Origin: Catenovulum sediminis
Lineage (GTDB): Bacteria; Pseudomonadota; Gammaproteobacteria; Enterobacterales; Alteromonadaceae
Reading direction: 5' to 3' (one strand)
Assembly: GCF_040270295.1 (NCBI RefSeq)
Contig: NZ_JBELOE010000076.1
Length of the DNA: 64,000 nucleotides
Shown: piece by piece, positions 46,924-55,870 of the stretch
Numbering within the stretch: the first letter of the stretch is position 1
Layout: every line of letters begins with the position of its first letter
Made by a program: the position numbers and the translations under genes
The notes under the pieces: model-generated
What the model was told of the DNA's origin: nothing
Database searches by the model: none
The model's input: only the letters and a program-made list of their open reading frames with translations

Positions 46924-48333
46924 TTATTGTGCTTGTTCCTGTGATTCCTGCTCAAACAACGCATCGATAAAATCATCTGCGTCAAAGTCTCTTAAATCAT
47001 CAATACCTTCACCCACCCCGATATAGCGAATTGGGACTTTAAATTGATCGGCTAAAGCGAAAATAATGCCACCCTTCGCGGTGCCGTCTAACTTGGTCAA
47101 AGTTATCCCGGTTAATCCTACTGCTTCTCGGAACAGCTTTGTTTGACTGATAGCATTTTGCCCGGTCGCTGCATCCAACACCAACATAACTTCATGCGGC
47201 GCTTTAGCATCTATTTTTTTCATCACCCGAACAATCTTTTTCAACTCTTCCATTAAATGCGATTTGTTCTGTAGACGCCCTGCCGTATCTGCAATCAAAA
47301 CATCACAGTTTTTAGATTTTGCAGAAGCAAATGCATCATACAAAACGGATGCACTGTCTGCACCTGTATGCTGGGCGACCACTGGAATATCATTTCTTTG
47401 TCCCCAAACTTGTAATTGTTCGACAGCCGCTGCGCGGAACGTATCGCCTGCTGCTAACATCACAGATTTTCCCTGCTGCTGGTATTTTTTAGCGAGTTTA
47501 CCTATGGTGGTTGTTTTACCCACCCCATTAACACCGACCATCAATATAACAAAAGGCCCGTCGTCTGAATGCTCTGGTATAAGTGGCTCGTTAACGGTCC
47601 CCAAAATATCGCGCATTTGGTCTTTGACCACTGTATAAAGAGATTCAGCATTTTTGAGCTGTTTGCGTTGAGCCGATTGAGTAACCGAGTCAATAATACG
47701 AGTTGTTGTGTCAATCCCGACATCTGCCATCAACAATTGAGTTTCCAAGTCTTCATATAACTCGTCATCTATTGTTTTGCCTTTGAATAAACTAAACAAG
47801 CCACTACCGATTGACTCTTTAGTGCGCGATAAACTGGCCTTTAAACGAGCAAATAAACCTTTTTTAGGTTTTTCTTGGGGTTCTGGCTGTCCAGCGTCAT
47901 GTGTCTGAGCTTCACTAGAAGCCGCCGTTGTTTGTATTTCTAACGCTTGTTCAGTCAATGCAGTATCATTCGATGCAGTGTCATTCGATGCAATTGCCAC
48001 ACTGCTGTTCTGCTCTGTCGTTTCGCTCGCTGATTTCTCCTCAGCCGCTAGGTCAGCTTTTTCAGCTATGTCTGTTTCAGCTACATGCGATTGCTGAAGA
48101 TTTTCTTCGGCGCCCATTGTTTCTGCAACAGGTTCGACTTTAGTGTCGCTGCTTTTTGAACTGCTATCTAATGTGCCTTCTAATGCGCCTTCTAATGCGC
48201 TTTCTGTGTTTTTTAAATTACGGCTCTCTTCTACACTGTCGTGAGAGACAGCAGGCTGTTGTTCGTCCTGAGACGCTTCCGTTTTTTTGTTTTTGCGGCC
48301 AAACCAGCCGAATAAACCTTTTTTTTCGCTCAT
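46924..48333 (-). CDS. ftsY: Signal recognition particle receptor FtsY
   Basis: 469-residue SRP receptor GTPase that docks ribosome-SRP complexes at the inner membrane. N-terminus is basic (KKGLFGWFGRKNKKTE), followed by a long acidic, repeat-containing A domain to about residue 160. A membrane-targeting helix (KPKKGLFARLKASLSRTKES) begins the NG GTPase core. G motifs are GVNGVGKTTTIGKLAKK, DTAGRLQNKSHLMEEL and TKLDGTAKGG. Longer than a minimal FtsY owing to the acidic domain, as in E. coli (497). First gene of ftsYEX, divergent from rsmD. Confidence 0.97.
   Translation of the reverse strand: MSEKKGLFGWFGRKNKKTEASQDEQQPAVSHDSVEESRNLKNTESALEGALEGTLDSSSKSSDTKVEPVAETMGAEENLQQSHVAETDIAEKADLAAEEKSASETTEQNSSVAIASNDTASNDTALTEQALEIQTTAASSEAQTHDAGQPEPQEKPKKGLFARLKASLSRTKESIGSGLFSLFKGKTIDDELYEDLETQLLMADVGIDTTTRIIDSVTQSAQRKQLKNAESLYTVVKDQMRDILGTVNEPLIPEHSDDGPFVILMVGVNGVGKTTTIGKLAKKYQQQGKSVMLAAGDTFRAAAVEQLQVWGQRNDIPVVAQHTGADSASVLYDAFASAKSKNCDVLIADTAGRLQNKSHLMEELKKIVRVMKKIDAKAPHEVMLVLDAATGQNAISQTKLFREAVGLTGITLTKLDGTAKGGIIFALADQFKVPIRYIGVGEGIDDLRDFDADDFIDALFEQESQEQAQ
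47960..47989. repeat. Two 15-bp tandem repeats in the FtsY acidic domain
   Basis: GCAGTATCATTCGAT (47960-47974) is followed by GCAGTGTCATTCGAT (47975-47989), one base different. They encode the repeated ASNDT units of the acidic domain. In-frame length change would be tolerated. Confidence 0.85.
48168..48203. repeat. Three 12-bp tandem repeats in the FtsY acidic domain
   Basis: Units CTAATGTGCCTT, CTAATGCGCCTT and CTAATGCGCTTT lie head to tail, encoding a repeated LEG(A/T) tetrapeptide. Together with the 15-bp repeat this shows replication-slippage growth in the disordered part of FtsY. Confidence 0.85.
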
Positions 48334-48414
48334 GTAAATTTAATTCTCTTCTGAAATCGCAGAGCAGATTGCTGTACAATTAAATATTAAAGAAACTGTT
48401 AACTTAGGTTTGTT

Positions 48415-49044
48415 ATGGTATCACGCCCAACGCGCAGACAAAATAAAGCAAATATGAAACCTGCTCTTTCTGCCGGTTTTGTACGAATTATCGCTGGACA
48501 ATGGAAAGGCCGCAAGTTATCTGTTGCAGATTTACCCGGCTTGCGACCCACAACGGATAGAGTGAAAGAAACCTTATTCAACTGGTTAATGTTTGAGGTG
48601 GCTGAAAGTCGCGTACTGGACTGTTATGCAGGCTCAGGTTCGCTTTCGTTTGAAGCCTTATCTCGCGGTGCTCGCTATGCCACTTTACTGGAAAAATCTA
48701 AAGCGGCTGCTGTCTCATTAAAAGCAAATTTGAGCAATCTAAAAGGATTGCCGCCCTCTGCGGCAGCCGTTGTGCAAACGGATACATTAGACTATTTGCA
48801 GCCCCACAATAGCGCAGAATCTTACGATATTATTTTTATCGACCCGCCTTTTAGGCAAGGGTTATTAGAAAAAACCTGCAGATTAGTGACTGAAAATAAC
48901 TATATTGCTAAACAAGGTTTAATTTACCTAGAATATGAAAATGAACTAGCGCAACTTACTTTACCCAGCAGTTGGAAACTGCTGAAATCCCAAACAGCCG
49001 GTCAAAGTAAATATCAACTATATCAATATAATGACGAGCATTAA
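48415..49044 (+). CDS. rsmD: 16S rRNA m2G966 methyltransferase RsmD
   Basis: 209-residue SAM-dependent methyltransferase acting on the 30S subunit. RIIAGQWKGRKLSV and LRPTTDRVKETLFNWL are the substrate-binding N-terminal motifs. VLDCYAGSGSLSFEALSRGA is the SAM site and DIIFIDPPFRQGLLE the catalytic DPPF motif. Its location divergent from ftsY is conserved in gammaproteobacteria. The first 13 or so residues (MVSRPTRRQNKANM) may be absent if the ATG at codon 13 is used. Confidence 0.95.
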   Translation: MVSRPTRRQNKANMKPALSAGFVRIIAGQWKGRKLSVADLPGLRPTTDRVKETLFNWLMFEVAESRVLDCYAGSGSLSFEALSRGARYATLLEKSKAAAVSLKANLSNLKGLPPSAAAVVQTDTLDYLQPHNSAESYDIIFIDPPFRQGLLEKTCRLVTENNYIAKQGLIYLEYENELAQLTLPSSWKLLKSQTAGQSKYQLYQYNDEH

Positions 49045-49089
49045 CAGGAACGCACCCTATTGAGCATAGTCAAATATTAATTGAAACTA

Positions 49090-50715
49090 TTATTTAGCTA
49101 AAAATGTCGATAAACCATCAACATGTACTTGTGTTTCTTCAATTAATGTCCCTATTTGCGTAGCGGCTTCTGTTGAGCTTTTTGCTAAGGTTCTAACCTC
49201 ATCGGCGACCACAGCAAAGCCCCGCCCCGCTTCCCCAGCTCTTGCTGCTTCTATTGCCGCGTTTAGCGCTAACAAATTAGTTTGCTCAGAAACAGAGTTA
49301 ATCGTCGTCACTATGTCCTGAATTCTGTCCAGAACTTGGCTCATAGCACTGTGCGTATTTTCTATTACTAGGTTACGCTGGGAGACATTGGTACCAAAAA
49401 CAACGTATTTGTCTACTGAACCTTTTAAGTCAAGAGTGGGCGTAATAATGCAGTCAAAAGTGATATCTTTTCCCTGATAATTGGTTTTGATCGCAACATT
49501 CGAAGATTGTCCGGCTTCTACAAGCGCTAGTTGCTTTGCGTCTAAATGCTCTTTGATGTTTTGCACTAAAGTAGAAAAGTCCGCTACGCTAATATCGCCG
49601 AATTGCGCTAAAGTATATTCATTGCAATCTCTTAGCACACCATTTTTTTCAAACTCCATCACCGCAGAATGTTTACTAATTGCTTCTTTTTGACTGAGCT
49701 GCTGCAAAGACTGACGCTTTATTTCTCGAATATCCGAGCTGACACCAACAAACCCCGTATGCTGGCCTTTCTGATTAAACGTTGGATTAACTGATAACAC
49801 TATCCAATAAGGTACACCTTGTTTATCAAAATTTAAAATTTCTTCGTAAAATGCTTCTCTGCGTTTTAATTTTTCAGATATTCGCTTTATTGTTTGTTTG
49901 TCTGTTTGCTCTTTTTGTAATACAGAGCCCGGCTTTTTACCTTTAACCTCTTCTAACGTATAACCCGTCAATTTTTCAAAACCTGGGTTTACATATTCCA
50001 CATGGCCACGTGTATCAGTAATTAACACTGAGGTACTGGTATTACTCACCACTCGGCTCATCATCTCAAATTGTCGTTTTTCGTGTTGCTCTTCTGTTTG
50101 ATCCCCTAGCAGAATCGCATGAAATTTTTCCCGTTGATGTTCAAAAGTAAATCGCTCCACACTGATATACAGCACTGTGCTATCTTGCAGCGGGTAGTCA
50201 ACGAGACCGGATTTTTTGATAGTGCTAATTGAGCCTAGCGATTTTGTTAAATCTAAATTTTCACCCAAGTTAAACTTATTGCCGGGTATCAGCTCATCTA
50301 ACGCCTGATTTTTAAAAACAAGTTTATTATGTGAATCAAATACCAAAATGCCTTCACTGAAAAAACTCAACAAACCTGAGAAAAATTCACTGTCTAATAA
50401 TGTTTGATTGACCCGTTTTAAAATATACAGCTGGTACTGAATGCCCAGTATATCTATTGAACTTTGACTGCAGGTGTAACATTCACCAGCTTTAAATTCA
50501 AACGCGGCTTGCGCATGACCGGCATTTGTAAACTGACCTAATTTCTGCAAAAACGAGGTATCACTTGTTTTATTATTGCCCAATGAATGAAACGCTTGTT
50601 TAAAGTGTGCATTTGATAAAACAATATGTCCATTTAAAACCAATATAGATGCGTCGGGTAAAGCATCTAACAAAGCTTGTCCTTGATAATTACGTTTATT
50701 TGCAGTGATGAACAT
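49090..50715 (-). CDS. Soluble PAS chemoreceptor-like signalling protein
   Basis: 541 residues from the ATG at 50715, chosen because GGGG lies 8-11 bases upstream; an open extension reaches 50748 without a visible ribosome site. There is no membrane helix. Two weaker PAS-like regions (about 15-75 and 125-210) precede a clear PAS/PAC domain at about 222-345 (VLITDTRGHVEYVNPGFEKL, TGYTLEEVKGK, YWIVLSVNPTFNQKG, VGVSSDIREIK). A further region leads to a shortened methyl-accepting signalling hairpin with SEQTNLLALNAAIEAARAGE and GRGFAVVADEVRTLAKSS. The protein ends soon after, so the second methylation helix is short. Probably a cytoplasmic redox or ligand sensor for a Che system; no che genes adjoin. 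Confidence 0.82.
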   Translation of the reverse strand: MFITANKRNYQGQALLDALPDASILVLNGHIVLSNAHFKQAFHSLGNNKTSDTSFLQKLGQFTNAGHAQAAFEFKAGECYTCSQSSIDILGIQYQLYILKRVNQTLLDSEFFSGLLSFFSEGILVFDSHNKLVFKNQALDELIPGNKFNLGENLDLTKSLGSISTIKKSGLVDYPLQDSTVLYISVERFTFEHQREKFHAILLGDQTEEQHEKRQFEMMSRVVSNTSTSVLITDTRGHVEYVNPGFEKLTGYTLEEVKGKKPGSVLQKEQTDKQTIKRISEKLKRREAFYEEILNFDKQGVPYWIVLSVNPTFNQKGQHTGFVGVSSDIREIKRQSLQQLSQKEAISKHSAVMEFEKNGVLRDCNEYTLAQFGDISVADFSTLVQNIKEHLDAKQLALVEAGQSSNVAIKTNYQGKDITFDCIITPTLDLKGSVDKYVVFGTNVSQRNLVIENTHSAMSQVLDRIQDIVTTINSVSEQTNLLALNAAIEAARAGEAGRGFAVVADEVRTLAKSSTEAATQIGTLIEETQVHVDGLSTFLAK

Positions 50716-50923
50716 GTGTACCCCAGTACAATATAATATATTCATCATTGTACGCGTTAATTTATGTTTAGTTCAGAAATCGCTAAAAAAATTGCATGCG
50801 ATACACTTTCAATATTTCGCTAAGCATCGTTCTCTCATTTAAGTGAATGTGCGCTCAGGATTCGATTGCACTTTGCCAAATATCTGCCAGCATATAGAGA
50901 TAACTTTTCCGGATAATCAAGAC

Positions 50924-52828
50924 ATGAGTAATACGCCACAGCCTGATACAGCAAATTTACAGACGATTTTCCTAATTCAACAAGGCACGGCTGAAGATAT
51001 GGAACTTGCATTGGTCGAATCTCAATTAAAACACCACCCTGTAACACTGGTGCAAGTCCAAGATATTCTTTCTGGCGCGACTCGACTAAACGAAAATGAC
51101 TATTGCTTATTGTATTTATCAGATGAATTGAACGCCCAAACAATTCCCTTGCTGTCTTCTTATAAATGCATTGTATCCATCTTACCGCATCCAGAAGGAG
51201 GACAAAGCATTATCGGTTTTGGTTTACACTCTGAATTAAACGAAGCGATACAAGATAGCTTAAGTTGTCCAATGCATGCAGTTGATATTTTAAAATGCAA
51301 TAATGAATTGGTATTAAATTCGGTAGACATAGGTGAGTTTGCCGGATTCAAGCCAGTAAGAATGCCTCGCTCGGGTGTATTTAGCCGAATTACAAATTTT
51401 TGTCGTCGCTGGAAAAAGATACGCCATCAAGTTCCGTTTCAAGTCACCTTAACAACACAAAAAGGTAAAACAATTACCACGGCTGCGACCGCCATTTCTG
51501 TCATTGAACACGCCAGCAATGCTCGGTTTGTGCAACAACTAATCGGCGATAGCAATATTAATGATGGAATGTTTCACGCTGTCTTTTTAGCACCACGCAG
51601 TTTACGTCAGCTATTTATTGGTATGTTAAAGAATATTTTCAATCCACCGATAAACATGCCAGATTTTATTGGTCATATTCGCTCCGCAGGCATGGAAGTC
51701 ACAACAAGCAAGCCAATTGAATATAAAATTGATGACCGCCTGAAGCTAGACAACAAGTTGATTTTTAGTATTGAAAACCGTGTATTAAATTTAGTACCGG
51801 GTCGCTATTTAAAGATCGAAAAATCAGCACTACAAAGCAAAGAAATTTTTAGAACTCAAAACTTACCCGCGGATGATGCTGTCGCCGAGTTAGTAAGCAA
51901 TACCTTACCTTGGAATATTCATGCTGGAACAGAAGAGTTCAGAGATTTATACCAATCACTGAGAGAAAATGCAGCCGCTTCTGCTTCATTTTTAACCTTA
52001 ATGACGTTGTCTACTATGTTAGCCACGCTCGGATTATTTGCCAACTCAGCACCTGTCATCATTGGCGCCATGATCCTTGCCCCTTTAATGGCGCCCATTG
52101 TATCTTTTTCAATGGGAACCGTCAGACAAGATCAGGATTTAATGGCCCAAGCAAGCAAAACCCTAATCTATGGATTATGTCTTGCACTTTTTGCTGGTGC
52201 ATTTATTGCTTTACTCATTCCATTGCATGTACAAACAGCCGAAATGATGGCTAGAGTTTCACCCAATTTATTAGATTTGGGTGTTGCTATTATTTCGGGT
52301 ATTGCGGCAGCATACGCAAATAGTCGGGCTGAAATTGCCAAAAGCCTAGCCGGTGTCGCGATTGCCGTAGCACTAGTCCCACCATTAGCAACAACAGGTG
52401 TCGCCTTGGCATGGTTGAACCTAGATATGATGACTGGTTCGTTTTTGTTATTTCTAACAAACTTGTCCGGCATTGTTTTAGCTGCAGCGATAACATTTTC
52501 ATGGCTCGGTTTTTCTCCTTTTAAACGGGCGCAAAAAGGTTTAATTGCACCGATATTAATAACAGCTGTGATATCTGTACCGCTGGCGGTTAGTTTTGTA
52601 AATATGGTGCAAAATAATACGACCATTAATAAGATAATCTCAGTTGAGTTAGATAACGCACAAATCAACAATGTTGAAATCATTAGCAGTAAGCCAATGC
52701 TCATCAAGTTTGACTTGATTGTTGCACGTTACCCAACAGAAAATATGATTAAAAATGTAAAATCCGCATTGAAAAACAAACTTAAGACTGAGTTTGAAAT
52801 GGAAATTACCGTGGTTATCAGACGCTGA
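50924..52828 (+). CDS. DUF389/TIGR00341 membrane protein with diacylglycerol-kinase-like front
   Basis: About 634 residues from the ATG at 50924 (a GTG at 50843 would add 27 residues and lacks a good ribosome site). The soluble first half contains an LCB5/DAGK C-terminal-like stretch (ITTAATAISVIEHASNARFV, then DGMFHAVFLAPRSLRQLFIG). The second half is a DUF389 domain with about six helices: SASFLTLMTLSTMLATLGLF, ANSAPVIIGAMILAPLMAPI, SISGIAAAYANSRAEIAKSL-type. Molecular function unknown; the fused layout is seen in several marine bacteria. Located alone between the receptor-like gene and the cold-shock gene. Confidence 0.8.
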   Translation: MSNTPQPDTANLQTIFLIQQGTAEDMELALVESQLKHHPVTLVQVQDILSGATRLNENDYCLLYLSDELNAQTIPLLSSYKCIVSILPHPEGGQSIIGFGLHSELNEAIQDSLSCPMHAVDILKCNNELVLNSVDIGEFAGFKPVRMPRSGVFSRITNFCRRWKKIRHQVPFQVTLTTQKGKTITTAATAISVIEHASNARFVQQLIGDSNINDGMFHAVFLAPRSLRQLFIGMLKNIFNPPINMPDFIGHIRSAGMEVTTSKPIEYKIDDRLKLDNKLIFSIENRVLNLVPGRYLKIEKSALQSKEIFRTQNLPADDAVAELVSNTLPWNIHAGTEEFRDLYQSLRENAAASASFLTLMTLSTMLATLGLFANSAPVIIGAMILAPLMAPIVSFSMGTVRQDQDLMAQASKTLIYGLCLALFAGAFIALLIPLHVQTAEMMARVSPNLLDLGVAIISGIAAAYANSRAEIAKSLAGVAIAVALVPPLATTGVALAWLNLDMMTGSFLLFLTNLSGIVLAAAITFSWLGFSPFKRAQKGLIAPILITAVISVPLAVSFVNMVQNNTTINKIISVELDNAQINNVEIISSKPMLIKFDLIVARYPTENMIKNVKSALKNKLKTEFEMEITVVIRR

Positions 52829-52893
52829 CCAACCGCCGGTTAAAATTCACTTTACTTTTGCTAAATATTTTTAAAAAAAATTCATAAAAGTGA

Positions 52894-52923
52894 GCGACAT
52901 TTAATCAAAATTGCTGTTAGAAT
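52894..52923 (+). promoter_or_regulatory. Candidate promoter of the cold-shock gene
   Basis: TGTTAGAAT at about 52915-52923 is an extended -10 (TG-N-TAGAAT). GCGACA at 52894-52899 is a weak -35, with 18 bases between. Transcription would start near 52930, giving a 5' leader of about 70 bases that holds the two hairpins below. Confidence 0.35.
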
Positions 52924-52929
52924 GGGTAG

Positions 52930-52972
52930 TGCGTAAAAACGCAACTGAAAGGTTACCAGATCGTTTGGTAAC
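52930..52972 (+). promoter_or_regulatory. Two hairpins in the 5' leader of the cold-shock gene
   Basis: TGCGT-AAAA-ACGCA (52930-52943) is a perfect 5-bp tetraloop hairpin. GTTACCA-GATCGTT-TGGTAAC (52952-52972) is a second, 7-bp stem. Cold-shock mRNAs are known to use structured leaders for temperature-dependent translation; whether these act so is inference. Confidence 0.5.
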
Positions 52973-52998
52973 TTAGTTTTACTTTGTAAGAGAATAAA

Positions 52999-53208
52999 AT
53001 GTCAAATCAAGTTATCGGTACAGTAAAGTGGTTCAATGATGAAAAAGGTTTTGGATTTATTGAACAGGAAGGCGGCAAGGACGTTTTCGTCCATTACAGC
53101 GCAATCGTTGCTAATGGTCGTAAAACTCTTCAAGAAGGCCAACAAGTAACTATGACTGTTACTCAAGGTCAGAAGGGTCCTCAGGCAGAGAACGTTGTAC
53201 CGGCCTAA
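52999..53208 (+). CDS. Cold-shock domain protein, CspA family
   Basis: 69-residue single-stranded nucleic-acid chaperone. RNP1 (KGFGFIEQE) and RNP2 (VFVHYSAI) are intact in the standard beta-barrel (GTVKWFNDEKGFGFI). Ends GPQAENVVPA. A monocistronic gene with its own leader and terminator. Family members include cold-induced and constitutive forms, which sequence alone cannot separate. Confidence 0.95.
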   Translation: MSNQVIGTVKWFNDEKGFGFIEQEGGKDVFVHYSAIVANGRKTLQEGQQVTMTVTQGQKGPQAENVVPA

Positions 53209-53243
53209 TAGTGATTAATCAATTATTTGATTAAGTTACAGTT

Positions 53244-53281
53244 AAAGTCGGTCATTTAAATAATGATTTGGCCGGCTTTTT
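53244..53281 (+). terminator. Terminator of the cold-shock gene
   Basis: AAAGTCGGTCA (53244-53254) pairs over 11 positions, including G-T pairs, with TGGCCGGCTTT (53269-53279). T residues follow. Confidence 0.75.
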
Positions 53282-53411
53282 GTCCCCCCCTTCACGTCAT
53301 CAAAAAAATCCATTCTCCTTTGTTTATCTAATTCCAGTCTTGTATTTAAACACGTATAATCCAGCACATATTTTATATTATTGATCTGCCTAAACTGTAC
53401 TGGAGTTTATT

Positions 53412-53906
53412 TTGGAAAAGCAGTTAGAAAAGTTTTTATACGCAACACGTTGGTTATTAGCCCCCATTTATATTGGTTTAAGCTTGGCTCTGATCGCTTT
53501 AGCCATTAAGTTTTTTCAAGAAATGTTTCACCTTATCCCGCATGTTTTTGAAATTGCAGAAATTGATCTAATTCTGATGATATTATCTTTAATCGATATG
53601 GTCTTAGTCGGCGGTTTATTGGTGATGGTTATGTTTTCCAGTTACGAAAACTTTGTCAGCCAGATAGACATAGACGAAAACCAGGAAAAACTTGGCTGGC
53701 TCGGTAAAGTCGACGCGGGCACCTTAAAAAATAAAGTGGCAGCCTCTATTGTTGCCATATCTTCCATTCATTTGCTAAAGATTTTTATGAATGCTGAAAA
53801 TGTCCCAAGCGAAAAAATGTTTTGGTACGTCGTTGTGCATTTGACGTTCGTCGTCTCTGCATTTGCGATGGGCTATCTAGATAAGATTACACGCCATAGT
53901 CACTAG
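53412..53906 (+). CDS. yqhA: YqhA/UPF0114 inner-membrane protein
   Basis: 164-residue protein with three or four helices, very similar to E. coli YqhA along its length (FLYATRWLLAPIYIGLSLAL, LVGGLLVMVMFSSYENFVSQ, NKVAASIVAISSIHLLKIFM, FAMGYLDKITRHSH). Function unknown. The start is TTG at 53412, because the family N-terminus ME(K/R)-xLE begins exactly there and no ATG is available. Confidence 0.92.
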   Translation: MEKQLEKFLYATRWLLAPIYIGLSLALIALAIKFFQEMFHLIPHVFEIAEIDLILMILSLIDMVLVGGLLVMVMFSSYENFVSQIDIDENQEKLGWLGKVDAGTLKNKVAASIVAISSIHLLKIFMNAENVPSEKMFWYVVVHLTFVVSAFAMGYLDKITRHSH

Positions 53907-53959
53907 GGCGTTGCAATCACGCCCATCTAGATGAATATCTGCAGCTAAAGCACATGCGG

Positions 53960-54508
53960 CTAAAATACCTGCATTGCTTTTAGCTTAAGTAGCGCAGCGA
54001 TACTAATGGCGTCATGTATACGCCCTTCCATAACATATTGATATGCTTCTGCCAGTGGTAATTTAACCAGCTGCAATTGTTCTGTTTCTTCAGGCTCTGC
54101 CTGCCCTTCAGATATCCCTTTGGCGATATAAACAATGGCTTTGTCATCGGTTGAAGAGTTAGACAGTGACATTTCTAAAAAGGCTTCGGTAGAAGTTGCC
54201 GTTAAGCCGGCTTCTTCTTTTAGCTCCCGAAGCGCGCAGTCACTCGGTGATTCTCCTTTTGGACAACCGCCTTCGATAATTTCCCAACTGTACTGATTTA
54301 ATGGATATCGCCATTGACCGACCAACCAAGTATTGCCCTCTTCATCAATCGGCACAATGCCCACTGCTAAATTTTGAAACTCCACAACACTATATATACC
54401 CGCGGTATTTGCTGGTGTCGTGACCTTGTCTTCACGTACGCGTATCCAAGCATTTTTGTATATTTCTTTAGTGCTATGAGTTTGCCATGGATTATGTTCG
54501 TCTTTCAT
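53960..54508 (-). CDS. Nudix hydrolase, ADP-ribose pyrophosphatase-like
   Basis: 182 residues with a complete Nudix box GGCPKGESPSDCALRELKEE followed by AGL, fitting GX5EX7REUXEEXGU. The N-terminal segment KNAWIRVREDKVTTPANTAG and the WRYPLNQYSWEIIEGG strand resemble the ADP-ribose/NDP-sugar pyrophosphatase group (NudF, YffH). The likely reaction is hydrolysis of ADP-ribose or a related sugar nucleotide. Shares a short convergent gap with yqhA. It begins 22 bases after the GGDEF gene stop, so the two may form one transcript. Confidence 0.85.
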   Translation of the reverse strand: MKDEHNPWQTHSTKEIYKNAWIRVREDKVTTPANTAGIYSVVEFQNLAVGIVPIDEEGNTWLVGQWRYPLNQYSWEIIEGGCPKGESPSDCALRELKEEAGLTATSTEAFLEMSLSNSSTDDKAIVYIAKGISEGQAEPEETEQLQLVKLPLAEAYQYVMEGRIHDAISIAALLKLKAMQVF

Positions 54509-54530
54509 TTAATCTCCGTTAACCACTTGT

Positions 54531-55724
54531 TTAATCACTAACACAATTGCGACCCGCTTTTTTAGCGCGATATAAAGCTTCATCAGCTTGTTTTAAACAA
54601 TCGTCAAATCTACGTAGTGCTTTTGAGCTTTTGGCATAGCCTAAACTAATGGTGACATTTACCACTTTTTTGCCATCATTTTTTTGCGACTTTCTATCTT
54701 TTGGTGATTGATTTGAACGGCTTTTATCGCGTACCACCATATCATAGTTAGCAATATCTTGTCGCAATCGCTCTAACTCTGCGACCACCTGAGTTTCGTC
54801 TTTACCACTGAACAATAGGGTAAATTCTTCACCGCCATAGCGGTATACCCGCCCGCCCAGCATCACTTTAGACAAACGGCTGGCCACTAATTTTAATACC
54901 TGATCTCCAACATCATGACCATAGGTATCGTTAAACTTTTTAAAGTGATCCACGTCTGACATAACAACAATATATTTACGCCCCAAACTAGACGCATATT
55001 GGTTAAGTGCCCGCCTAGAAGGCAATCCCGTTAATTCATCTTGGTATGCCAAACGATAACTATATTGGAAAACACAAATTAGTATAAAAATGCCCGCAGT
55101 GGCAAAACATAGCGATTGCAGTTGTTGATTAGGCTGCAAGTGTTGCGCCAACCACAGGGTGACAACAACAGCACTGTAGCAAGCATCCTGAGCTTGTTTT
55201 CGCCACATTAATAAAACTAGGTTAAATACAATAACCAGCAAACTAAGGAGACACACAAGTAGCGATAACCAATTGTTTGATAGAGGTTGCCAAAACAATA
55301 GGGCTTGTAGTTTTAATGGCTGAAAATATGCCAGACTTAAGCTAATCGCCCAAGGCGCGATAGTTACCAACACGGCAAGCCAAGATATCCAATGCCTTAA
55401 ACTTCGATCTTTGAGAAACATAATAATCAAGCTAGAGACGGATATGTTAACGATACTCAGTGCTTGCCAAAGATCATCCGGTACATTTAAAAAACTAAAA
55501 TACCTTGGTAACCAAGGCAGCTGAATAAATAAAGCAAGTGACAATAAAGCCAGTCTGGACTGATTAAATTGCAAACAGAAAAACAGGCTAACGATTAACG
55601 TCAGGTAAGGCAGCCAAACCACGGTATTTAACCAGCCACCAAATTGAAAGAGGTATAATGTATGGGCAAAATAAGCTGAAAATAGAATTGTCAGCGGTAT
55701 TGCCAAAGCTCGAATCAAAAACAT
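54531..55724 (-). CDS. Membrane diguanylate cyclase (GGDEF)
   Basis: 397 residues. Six to eight membrane helices fill about 1-222, with no recognised sensor family. The C-terminal GGDEF domain (about 228-397) has DELTGLPSRRALN, the metal site MSDVDHFKKFNDTYGHDVGD, and GGEEF at 297-301, so it should make c-di-GMP. The inhibitory RxxD site upstream of GGEEF is absent. A polar insertion rich in Lys/Ser/Asp lies at about 332-353 between GGEEF and the final ISLGYA strand. Confidence 0.88.
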   Translation of the reverse strand: MFLIRALAIPLTILFSAYFAHTLYLFQFGGWLNTVVWLPYLTLIVSLFFCLQFNQSRLALLSLALFIQLPWLPRYFSFLNVPDDLWQALSIVNISVSSLIIMFLKDRSLRHWISWLAVLVTIAPWAISLSLAYFQPLKLQALLFWQPLSNNWLSLLVCLLSLLVIVFNLVLLMWRKQAQDACYSAVVVTLWLAQHLQPNQQLQSLCFATAGIFILICVFQYSYRLAYQDELTGLPSRRALNQYASSLGRKYIVVMSDVDHFKKFNDTYGHDVGDQVLKLVASRLSKVMLGGRVYRYGGEEFTLLFSGKDETQVVAELERLRQDIANYDMVVRDKSRSNQSPKDRKSQKNDGKKVVNVTISLGYAKSSKALRRFDDCLKQADEALYRAKKAGRNCVSD

Positions 55725-55870
55725 ACTGCTTAATATTTATTTTATTTTCGCTTATCTTAACAGCTAAATTAGAGCCTGTTGATTTTTCTTGCATTAAAAC
55801 AAAAATCGTAAAAATTTGACGCTACAGCCAACTGGTCGTACCATTAGATAATAGTATTGGGAGGTTCACG

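Noticed and set aside
53906..53924. Hairpin GGGCGT/ACGCCC after yqhA as a terminator
   Set aside because: Six-bp stem but no T-run in either direction; kept only as a possible weak structure.
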